64,000 nt of DNA from Brachypodium distachyon (Eukaryota > Streptophyta > Magnoliopsida > Poales > Poaceae). The notes beneath the pieces are model-generated. The model was not told the origin of the DNA, made no database searches, and saw only the letters and a program-made list of their open reading frames with translations. Where the stretch lies: NCBI RefSeq assembly GCF_000005505.3, contig NC_016133.3, positions 5,518,001 to 5,582,000 of the forward strand. Direction: 5' to 3'. Shown here one piece after another: positions 54,855 through 64,000 of this stretch. Numbering within the stretch: position 1 is the stretch's first letter; the number at the start of each line of letters is the position of its first letter. A program made the position numbers and the translations under genes.

Positions 54855-57304
54855 CTAATCATACAGGCCTTCCTGTTCCCAGCCATCCACGAGAAAATCT
54901 ACCATTTCCTGCCATTGCAAAACCGAACATGCAGGTAAATATGTGGTTTTATTTATGCTACACAAATGCAAAAAAAAAAAGTAAGATGGTAATGCAGGTT
55001 TGCATGAGATCTTACGCCAAGAGGGATCGGCCGTGCAAATGCCTTGGTGCTTCCTAGCAGGCTCTCATATGTAGCATTCCAACTACAGTCAACAGGCACA
55101 GACGTGATAAATGGACCAGCGTCAAGTTTGTGTTCAAACAGTGTAAGATAAGGACTATCATTGGGAACTATCCTAACTGGTTAATTCATAGTATTAAACG
55201 AGATGAGTTCAAAACAGATATTACACAAGATTCTGCAATTTCAAAGTGTCGCTAGTTGCTACCACATTGATAACCAGGAAGCCAACTAATGTTTATGGAT
55301 ATTGCATATGGTGGGAATCATAGTGCAGAACAGCTTATGGTAACCAGTCAAAGAAATGGCACAAAAATTAGTACACGTTGTTTTCTAAGCAGGTACTGAA
55401 AAGGGTACTTCGAATGCTATGGCATACTAGTAGATTATTTGGGTTATTTCAAACCCTAAGGATATTCCAGATCTTTGAGCTTCCATTACAAGAAATAAAA
55501 TGCAGGACAGTTACCCTATTTTTGGTTCTCGGGTCTTTTGACGCTGAGAATGAAGCATTCTGTTTCCAACCCACTGCTGTCTAGTCTGGTTCCATAGTAG
55601 AAGGCCTGTATTGTACGGAAAGGAAAAATAAATGATCAGTGAAACTAGTGGTTTCTATTGGTTTATCACAAAAAACATAAGAAGACTGATGCGGCCTGTC
55701 CACTGCCAGATCTCCTTCAAGATCATGATTTGAGAGGCCTGAGAGGAAATGGTTTACCACCTGGCTGAGTAGCCACTGTCAGCAGTTTGGTACGCTTATC
55801 TCAAGCCATGAATTTAGTTAAACAATTTCAGTGACTTATGTTTCCAGATCATAAAGCACATGTCACAAGAGCAATCGGTTATCAATTAGAGTACCATTAT
55901 TATGAAGATGGCTAAGATTATCATTTGCAACCATGTCTAGCATGCATCATCTATTCAAGTTGTAGAATTCCATGGTCATCATTATTAAACAAAAAGATAA
56001 TCTTAAGCACAACCACACCATGCTGAGACACAATGTAATGAAAGTATACAGGACGGACATTTTGGATGATTAAATGTGTTTACCTTGATTTACAAACTCT
56101 TTTGGGTTGCTGCTACTTCCAGCTCCATGCTGATCACTTGATTGTGCTGCTGTGCTGATGGAAGACACACTACGCTGTGATTGCAAGGCACTGTTCTCCA
56201 TTTCTGGTGGGCTTGTACTCCAGTAGTCCCCAGACAAAGTACGATGCTTTATTGAGCGCCCTTGAATCTTTAAACCTTTTGAAGGCTCATCAACAGCTAT
56301 TATTGGAGTAGGCTTCGCACATCCAAAACAATTTCTGCTCTGTTGCAAATCAGGATTGACCAATAAATGATTAGAACCAAGTAGTTGAGGGAAGTTACAC
56401 AAAGAGAAGAAGGGAAACGCTTGTGTGAAACCTATTGCGAGATCAACTACACTGCTGGACCATTAAAAGTTTTTGCAGCAGTCTCAGATTTCTCAACGAT
56501 TCTTTTCCTTTTCACATTGTACTTACACTAAATGTACACACAGAGCCATAAATTGAGGCAAGCTAGAGCGTATAAAACGGAAATTCAAAACAAAGTGAAT
56601 AAATCATTCGATATTATCTACAAAAGAAGACAACTGTATTCCCCCATCTGCAACAGACCAATAAGTTAAATCCATACAGATTAAAGTAGAAGTTTCTCGA
56701 TATAAACTGTTACTGCAGGCATCTGCCTGGCCCAGCTATGAACACCCAGTATCCTTATCCAAACCATAAGTTCAGAAAAGATAATACTTTTTCTGCAAGC
56801 ATGTAAATCTACATGCCTAATTGGATCACGTGGGTGACTGGATTACGTGCACACAAAATGGGATTAACAATTTTCTATCCAAATACAGACTTCATTATTG
56901 CCGACTGCGCCATACGACAAACTTCCCTAGAAAGCTCCGGTTTGGAAGCTTTCGGGGGGGTAGGCAAGAAAAAAGAACTAAAAGGAACCTAGCAGCAGAC
57001 CAAAAGTATCAGTCTGATAACCAGCATTGCTAGAAAACCGACAAACACCATTTGAGCACATAGTAGTTACGAGCAATAAGACATGATACGACATCAAGCA
57101 ACCATCATCATCGATTCCAAACAACTCAGCCCTCTCAGTAACCGTTATTGATAACCAGCATTGCTGGAAAACCGACAAACATTCTTTGAGCACATATTGT
57201 GACCACGAGCAAACAGACATGATACAATATCAAGCAACCATCGTCGATGCCAAACAACTTACCCTCCCAGTAACCGTTAACGATGTCCGGCATGAGCTGG
57301 TCAT
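54855..57304 (-). CDS. Conserved plant protein of the DUF4050-like family, function unknown
   Basis: Five exons, 57304-57263, 56339-56084, 55605-55515, 55082-55016 and 54908-54855, join in frame to 169 residues. Exons 2-5 read SRNCFGCAKPTPIIAVDEPSK..., then LLLWNQTRQQWVGN, then WNATYESLLGSTKAFARPIPL and finally EMVDFLVDGWEQEGLYD. These are the conserved blocks of a small plant family without a known biochemical role. All splice sites are canonical. Exon 1 (MTSSCRTSLTVTGR) was chosen because its ATG gives phase 0 into SRNCFGC; the remaining exons are secure, the first is less so. The CX2C motif (CFGC) might bind a metal. A tandem duplication in intron 1 has copied the exon 1 donor region. Confidence 0.75.
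57015..57282. repeat. Imperfect tandem duplication, about 133 bp, over exon 1/intron 1 of the DUF4050-like gene
   Basis: 57015-57147 and 57150-57282 share GATAACCAGCATTGCT, GAAAACCGACAAACA, ATCAAGCAACCATC and CAGTAACCGTTA, with about 15-20% differences. The right copy contains the proposed exon 1 donor (AGG|GTAAGT on the minus strand); the left copy reads AGGGCTGAGT and has lost it. Confidence 0.8.
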
Positions 57305-58735
57305 CTATGTGGATACGGAAACCTTAAATGCACGTGTAAAACCCACCTATAAACAATAAAAGCAGATACCATTGCAGATTGACCGGTATCTCTAACCAGG
57401 ACAAATTCCATCGAATCAACCGCAGCACGCGACTGCCTACCGCCAATCAAATCACCTAGGTCTCGTTGCGTGACCAGCTCCGAGAATTCGACCAATCCCA
57501 ATCAACTACCGATCATCACTCAATCATTCAAATCAAACGGGGGCATCAAGCCATTCCCCGCGTGATATATAGACACCGGCCAACGTCTCCTCCTCTAGTC
57601 CCAGGCACAGCACAACACGCTCAATTTCACACTACCAATCACGCCGCCGCCGCAGCAGCAGCAAGCAAGCCAGCCGAGTATCAAGCGGAGGAGAACCCCG
57701 AGCTCGCTCGGGGTGGAGGGAGTCATACCCTACGCAGGCGACGAGGCGACGCACCCACGAGGAGAGGGACCCGCAGCCTAGCAGCATAGCATCCGGCTCG
57801 CCGTCCAAGGAGGCGCAACAGAGGGCAGTCCACCAAACCCTAACCCTAGAAACCAAAGGTCTGGCCGGAGGGGATCGGCTGGCTGTCCGTCCCAGACTCG
57901 CAAGCGCCGCTGCTCTCGCACACCCCACTCTGTCACACACACTCACCTTCCTTTTTCGAATTCGATCGATGATTAAAGGGGGCGGGCGGGGGGGGGGGGG
58001 GGGGGGGGAATTAGGTGGAGGAGTGCGGTACGGTAATGGCGGCTTCTTCTTTCTTCTTTCCTTATCTGCTTTTGGGTTCCGTCCGGGGAAGAGGAAGAAA
58101 TCATTGCGCTTGGTTGGGGGCTAGGCGCCGAGCGTGCGTGGCCAGGTAGGCCTGGAGACTACGGGGAAAGCAGTCCATGACAGGTGGGGCTTCCGGCTTG
58201 ATCCGGACCTGGATTAGTTTGCGAGAGCTTGTCGTACCGGCTTAAGCTAATAAAGCTTGGGTTCGCAAAAATCCGTAACCTGACGTGCAAGGTGCAAAAT
58301 CAGTTGCCTGGACTTCACGGTGGGCTTGCGTGCTAGCAGGACGATTAGGTTTGGTGTTGGCTTATCGGACGGCGTGCCGTGGAGGAGTCCTTTGGAGGCC
58401 CAAATAAATCCAGATTTGAGCATGTCTCGTCTGTGTTCACGGTTTGATATTCGAGTTTTTTTTTTGCTGAAAAAACCGCGAGAGGATATAGAGCTTCTGC
58501 GATACGACTGCTTTTACATCTCATTGACGCGTACCGTACGGAAATTCGGACATCGCCGCTACACTACTCCACAAACAACCTTCACGTGTGATCCACCAAA
58601 CGATGCGTATGACGCCCCTATCTTTTCCGTTCCGTGAGAAAAACAAGATCAGTTCACCGATTGTCAAGAAAAAAATTGTCAAAAAAAAATCAATAGTTCA
58701 CCAGGTTTCATAAAAAGAAAAAAAAAAGGATCGCC
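57305..58735. other. Leader/promoter of the DUF4050-like gene and intergenic DNA
   Basis: The minus-strand leader is likely to lie at about 57305-57950 (CT-rich near 57900-57955). A run of 21 G is at 57988-58008. Beyond this no gene is seen, only A/T runs at about 58660-58725. Confidence 0.4.
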
Positions 58736-60113
58736 GGTTTTTTTTTGAGGGAACCGTCACTTTATTAATGAGCCAACAAATGGGGGATACAATGGGGATC
58801 AGGCGATTCTACTAGCCAAATATATCGGCCTTCCTGTCGAGAAGTCGATGCCCTCGCCAGCGTGTGCGCCTCCATGTTTGATGCTCTGCCTTCATGCACA
58901 AACTCAACGGAAGCAAAACGAGGATAGCATCTCTTGATCTCCTGCAGAACTAGGGCGAACCGGCCCAGGTTGTCACCCATCAGAGCCATGATGACCTCGA
59001 GGCAGTCCGAAGCCACACGGAGGTGAGCAAGCTGTAGATCTTCAGCAAGGGAGAGGGCTTCCCTACACGCTAGCGTCTCCAAAGTGCCAGGATCGTTGAT
59101 TCCAGCGATGACCTGGGCAGAAGCGCCCAGGAACCGGCCATCCATGTCACGGCAGACAGCGGTGATAGCTCCAGCACACACCTGCTTTGCAACGGCCGCG
59201 TCAACATTGATCTTGGCATGATCTACCGGTGGGGGTAGCCATCTCTTGGTCGGCGCCGGAGCCCCCGCTCCCCTGGTGATTTCTCGACTGGGTGTCGAGA
59301 TCTTTAAGTCATGGAGGAAACTGTCGATGAAAGCATGAGTTGACAGTGGGCTCTGATAGCGATCCTCATGAAGAACCTTCCTCCTAGCATACCAGATAGC
59401 CCAGAGGGTTACGAAGCACCGTGTCAGCTCTTCATGTGGCAATGAATCAATCATCGTGAAGATCCATTGTTTTGCGTCCGGCTCTGACGTCCGCTCCATA
59501 TGCTCCCAAAGGCTCTCCGGCGCAAGTGCCCAAATGCACCTGCTCATGTTGCACTCAATGAGGGAATGGCGCCAAGAATCTGTTTCTCCACAAATTGAGC
59601 ACACACTTGAAGCAGCCATATTGCGGCTATGGCGGACATCGCCAGTGGGGAGCGATGTCCGACCCAGGCGTCACAAGAAAACCGGTAGCTTGGACGGAAT
59701 CTGAGTTCGCCACAAAGAAGTCCAGCTCTTCTCCGTTGCCGTCTGGTTAGAGGTCGTGACATGCTCGTCCAGCCACGCTTCTCGCCTGCGCTTAGTATTC
59801 ACCAGCATGCGGTATGCGGATCTGACCGAAAACAGGCCAGACTTCTCAAAATTCCACGCCAGAAATCTTCCATGTTGCGGGTGCAGATCGGGATGGATCG
59901 GATCAGCTCCACGTCCATAGGTAGGAAAATTTCATTTAGCTCATGGACATTCCAACGAGCTGAAGTAGCGTCGATGAAATCTGACACTCGAACCGGTGCC
60001 TCCTCCGATCGACACGCCAGCGGTCTCATAGCAGTGCCACGAGCAAGTTGACCACGACACTGTAGCAGGCTAGCAGCCCAAAAGGAAAAGGGTACTGAGC
60101 CTCCATGGACCAT
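58736..60113 (-). pseudogene. 5'-truncated LINE remnant: zinc-binding and RNase H-like region
   Basis: The T run at about 58737-58746 marks the minus-strand poly-A end. The frame 59619-58765 encodes CSICGETDSWRHSLIEC (zinc-binding of the RT-associated type), FVTLWAIWYARRKVLHE, and an RNase H-like domain (WLPPPVDHAKINVDAA, then ASDCLEVIMAL, then SNMEAHTLARAS). Upstream, in shifted frames, comes VSDFIDATSARWNVHELNEIF (about 59990-59940). The reverse transcriptase core is absent. No clear target-site duplication was found. Confidence 0.8.
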
Positions 60114-61331
60114 GCTTTCTTCTCAGAGTTATATGGGCCGAAGTTGTCCTGACAATCTAGCTGTCTCCTGCGGAATCGGCCCGCACAGAAGAATAAACTG
60201 GGCTGGCGCGCCAAGACGAGGGCAGGCATCGTCACGGCCTGTGTAGGCTTCCTGACGGTGATAGCGAGGCCTGCTCATTCTGAACACGCATCGGTTTCTG
60301 AAACAAAGAAAAAACTGAACATGCATTCATCTACTCTTCTACTCCGTAAGTCCGTATATTCCCTAAAAAGAAAAAACTTCATACTAAAGGAAAAAATGTT
60401 TCGATAATAATATTCTGTCGCTCACGTATATATTTGGTTGGTGCTTATATGATACTCGCTCCGTCCCATCTTAAGTGACTTTCATATTTAGACGAGCTTA
60501 ACTCACTTGACATGTGACAGTATTCCAGTATACTCCAGCTATACTATAAAGAAACGACATGCCGGAACCAAAGAAGCAAAACGGCGCATGTGTAGCCCGT
60601 TTTCTTCTTCTTCTTCTTTTGCTTGGCCGCTGAATCATGAGTTGGGGACTAGCCCTATCATATCACCCAAAAGAAAACAAAGAGACCACCCAAATCTCCA
60701 AGGATCAATCTGAACAAACAAAAGAAGATTCCAGCCTCTGCATATGAGTGATCGGTGCTCTACGTAGCAACTGCCCCGCTAACATGGCTTTTGGTCATAA
60801 GGAAAGGAGGAAAAAACCCGAAAGAAATACAACGTCAAGTACAATGGAGTACAGAACACTAGCTGGCTGGCTGGTCCTAATTTATTTTGCTCCTGATTCG
60901 CATGCATGCTTAGCATATATACTAACCCGTATACAGCTACATAAGCAACGCACCTACTAGTCAGAGCCAGAAATGGATATGGGAATCTTCTCGCCGGCTG
61001 CGAACGTGCCCTGCCTGTCCTAGCCCGGCACCAACCCGTTTCCGGCCCAAACCGACCAGGATCACATGCGCAACGCAGAAACGACCAACCCATCATCCTT
61101 GCAATTGCAATTGCATATGCTCCGTAGTTGCATGGTTCAACGGCTACGCGCAGGCCGTCGCCGTCGGGGACCGATCGTGCAGTGCAATCAATCCCGTACT
61201 TGTTTCACCATTCTTTCGTCAGAGGCTTCCTGTTCTGAATCATGGGGTCGGTGGTGTACCCGGTTGTGCGCAACGTGTAACACACTTTTTCTTGGACTTC
61301 TTTTAGCTGATTTTTTTTCTTGGACTTATAT
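60114..61331. other. Intergenic, nothing recognised
   Basis: Includes a half-MITE (GCTCCGTCCCATCTTAAGTG at about 60457). No open frame resembles a known protein. Confidence 0.3.
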
Positions 61332-61452
61332 TACTCCCTCCGTCCCATGTTAAAGTATCGAGATATTACACGTATCTAGACGTAATTTACTATATAGATG
61401 AATGTCCAGTTTTAGACAAATTTGAATCATTTAATACGGGACGGCAGGAGTA
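61332..61452. mobile_element. Stowaway-like MITE
   Basis: The element is 61334-61450, flanked by TA. Its ends are CTCCCTCCGTCCCATGTTAA and, inverted, TAATACGGGACGGCAGGAG. Confidence 0.7.
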
Positions 61453-61493
61453 CTTAAGACCATGTTACCCTCCATAAATAAACATAGAACAGC

Positions 61494-61719
61494 TGCTCCT
61501 TTTGTTCCTTAAATTAAGACGTATTTTTATTTTTTGACCAAGGATTACCCCATGAATGTGCGGCTTATGTGATAGAAATCACCATAAATAATTATTTTTT
61601 AATACAAATGCAATGATATCAAATTTATTTCACAATAAAATACACTGATAGACTACTTATTGGTCAAAGACTCGGTCAAGAAAAACAAAATAAGCCTTAA
61701 TTTAGGAACAAAGGGAGTA
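61494..61719. mobile_element. Stowaway-like MITE, about 220 bp
   Basis: Inverted ends CTCCTTTTGTTCCTTAAATTA at the left and TTAATTTAGGAACAAAGGGAG at the right. The paired TTTGACCAAGGATT / TCAAAGACTCGGTCAAG arms lie inside. Confidence 0.6.
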
Positions 61720-63037
61720 TATGCATAGAAATTGTAAGGACTGAAGTGCAAGATGTGAAAAATATGAAGGTGTTTTACGCAAAGTTGTGATGTCATTTTA
61801 CATCCCAGCAACCTAGAACAATGGTCCCGACATAATACAATTGTAGAGAAAACTCTCCGTTCTCATGCCTTCCATGTTATTATTTAGAAAAGACGGTACT
61901 CCTAGGGTCAGTAGTATCTTACAACGTTTGACTAATTATATACCACCTTCGTTACTAAATATAAAATGTTCTCACTTTGTTTTAAGTCAGATTTCTTTAG
62001 TTTGACCAAATTTATAGAAAAAATGTACCAATATCTGCAACTTCAAGTATACTGGAGTATATTGTGGTTTTAAAAGTTCACAGGTGTGCTCTAACCGGTT
62101 CTAACTTTAGATTCGCCACTAAATTTAGGTAACACGCACTCATTGTTTATCGTATCGGTTGACATATTCTGTAGCTCGTAAAAATATGATTAATTGTTGC
62201 TAAAAACCCCCACCTAATGGACAAATAATCATATTTTCGTTCTGAAATTTCGCAAGTCATGTTGTACCACGTGCTACGCCTACGTTCTCAATTTGTGCAT
62301 ATTTGTCTTTGATTTGTACTATAGGGGATGTATCCCAATTCCTCGTCGCAATGGGAGGGGAGGAGTTAAATTGTGAAACCGGCGACCAGACGCATGCCGA
62401 GCACCTCAAAACGACAGGGTGGCGCAAGCTGCGCGCAGCGGCAACACAGTTGACTTTGACTCCGTCCGTCCGTCCTGCTCACGCAGTCCCCGTTGCCTGC
62501 CGCTTCACGAACGAAAGCAAAGGAGCCGTAGATGTTTTGTTTCACACGCGTGGCCGTGAAAATTCGCAAACCCGTTCCGCCACCCAACAACAATCTTCTA
62601 CAGCGAACAATTAATCACGGTTTTCAAAAGAAAAAAGGAGCATTTGAATCACAAGGTTTCCATCATCTTTTTCTTACGAGAAAAGAAAATGAGACCGGGG
62701 TGGATCTGTATGTACAGAGGAAACCTTCCCGGGGAGAGAAAAAGAAAAGGTGCAGATCTGGTAGCAAATCTTCTTCCGCTACTCCTAATAATCACCTACT
62801 CCGTTGTACAGAGACCCATGCCATGCCAGGACAGAGTCAACAGCCTGCCTACCAAAGCAAACCAAAGCAACCAGACACCAACGGCACAGGCAAAAAGAAA
62901 ACAAAAGAAGAAGGAAGAAACAACAACACGGACGGACGAACGGGTTGCCCTTGGAAGACTTGAACTCTAACAATCTAGCTTTGCAAACTAATCGAGTCGA
63001 GCACGGCGACTCGCTACTGGCCGCCGGCGTTGGGAGG
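61720..63037. other. Intergenic and 3' flank of the last gene
   Basis: A partial MITE (TTTGACCAAATTTATAGAA at about 61995-62020) is present. The part right of about 62700 is likely to include the 3' UTR of the minus-strand gene at 63038-63600. No other gene recognised. Confidence 0.3.
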
Positions 63038-63600
63038 TCAGTAGGAGTAGGCGGTCCTGTGCACGGAGCGGTCGCGGAGCATGCCGCGGTACAGCGCCTC
63101 CCGGTTCGCCGGCATCCGGTGGTGGTCCCCGCCCGCGCTGCCCCTGCACGTCGGCTCCGAGGGAGACGGCCTGGCCGACGACGACGACCTGGCGACGGGC
63201 GGCGCGGCGCCCTCATTGTCGACGACGCCCGCCGCGAAGCGCACCCGCTTCTTCTCCCCCTTCCGCCGCGGCCGCCTCTCTGCAAAACACGAACGGAAAA
63301 CCAGGCGAAGCGCTGCACACGTCAGGATCGATCGATCCCCGTAATCGGAGACGAAGAACCGAAGCAATCAAGCATCGGGAAGGAGGGTCTCGTTAGTCGT
63401 CACCCACCTGAGTTGGAGGAGGAGGAGGAGAGGCAGGGGCGGAGGGACGCAGGCGAAGCGGGGACGTCGTCGTCGTGCTCGGCGGGCTTGGCGAAGCGGC
63501 GGAGCGAGAAGAGGACGAGGGATCCCGAGAGCGCCATGGCCGTGGCCGCCGCGAGCGCGAGGGAGGCGCCGATCGAAGACGACGAGGAAGACGAGGACAT
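63038..63600 (-). CDS. Small membrane-anchored plant protein of unknown function
   Basis: Exon 1 is 63600-63408 and exon 2 is 63279-63038; the 128-bp intron (TCAG|GTGGGT to TTGCAG|AGAGG) joins in frame to 144 residues. A serine-rich start is followed by one hydrophobic segment at residues about 10-32 (GASLALAAATAMALSGSLVLF). After it come a basic stretch (RRPRRKGEKKRVRFAAGVV) and a C-terminal block MPANREALYRGMLRDRSVHR. I recognise the layout (N-terminal anchor, KKRVRF, NR.ALY.G.L.DR) from small unnamed plant proteins but know no function. A TATATA at 63782-63777 (minus strand) lies about 177 bp before the ATG. Confidence 0.75.
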
Positions 63601-63776
63601 GGTCGCGAGCGCGGTGGGTGTGGTCTGGAGGCCGGGGGTTGGAAGGCAGGCAGGTGGCCGGTTTCTGTTCTTCTTTCTTGCGCCTTGACTCCTGGACAGA
63701 GTCCTCCGTTGGTTTTTGGGCTTGGGTGCCTGGTTTGGTTTGGTTGGAGCGCCGTGGGGTGGCTGGCAGGCGCTGC

Positions 63777-63782
63777 TATATA
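63777..63782 (-). promoter_or_regulatory. TATA box of the small membrane protein gene
   Basis: GTATATAGC on the minus strand, about 177 bp upstream of the ATG at 63600; it implies a leader of roughly 145 nt. Confidence 0.5.
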
Positions 63783-64000
63783 CTAGCGGGGCTGCTAGCC
63801 CCGTGTTTGGACTGACCGCGACGACGGGTTTCCTTCCTTGATCGGTACGATTTGGGTGGATGTGGGGCGCTGGTAAGACTGGTAGCACTTAGTGACCTTC
63901 CATAAATTGTGAAAATGTTGCCAGCTCCGATGAACGTTACTGAAAATATGGAGTATCAAACTTTAGCCAGTAAAATTATGCTAGGGTAGCGCTAAAAATC

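Noticed and set aside
62804..63688. 294-codon plus-strand open frame
   Set aside because: Shadow of the two-exon minus-strand gene at 63038-63600, whose splice sites and conserved C-terminal block are convincing.

Overview
The window is nuclear DNA of a grass (Poaceae, probably Pooideae, though I cannot name the species). Evidence: intron-containing plant genes with GT/GC-AG introns, a monocot EBF1-type F-box gene, an organellar small heat-shock protein gene, ACD6-like ankyrin genes, and dense nested transposons of the kinds seen in grasses (CACTA, Mutator-like, hAT, Stowaway-like MITEs, a large solo LTR, LINEs). No CRISPR, rRNA or bacterial feature was seen.

Layout. 1-3.9 kb: a small Mutator-type MITE, then a complete ACD6-like ankyrin/PGG gene (+). 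4.5-8.6 kb: a conserved spacer followed by EBF1 (-), whose 3' UTR carries seven U6 runs. 9-16 kb: AT-rich intergenic DNA with a hAT element, a nested Mutator-type MITE and several Stowaway-like MITEs. 16.2-25.9 kb: a decayed CACTA element with a TNP2-type transposase pseudogene and a C48/Ulp1-like second gene. 26.5-36.6 kb: a second ACD6-like gene (-) with an open coding sequence but an intron 1 of about 8 kb, stretched by a 2.6-kb CACTA element (TSD TAG) and a 3.5-kb Mutator-like element (9-bp TSD). 37-42.2 kb: a copy of the spacer, split by a 3.7-kb solo LTR (TSD TGGGA). 42.2-52.4 kb: a copy of the EBF1 3' UTR and CDS end, split by a LINE with a 15-bp TSD; the LINE is itself split by another CACTA element. 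52.5-52.9 kb: a third, broken ACD6 exon. 53.5-54.3 kb: small heat-shock protein gene (-) with a HSE/TATA promoter. 54.9-57.3 kb: five-exon DUF4050-like gene (-). 58.7-60.1 kb: 5'-truncated LINE remnant. 63.0-63.6 kb: small two-exon membrane-anchored unknown gene (-).

The main theme is a local duplication of an ACD6-spacer-EBF1 3' block. The second copy was rearranged, with ACD6 inverted relative to the spacer, and then filled with transposons. The original EBF1 stayed whole while its copy was cut down to a fragment. The genes do not form an operon. Likely roles are ethylene signalling (EBF1), defence and cell-death control (ACD6-like) and organellar heat protection (sHSP). Exon boundaries were placed by reading splice signals and frame by eye, without alignment software.
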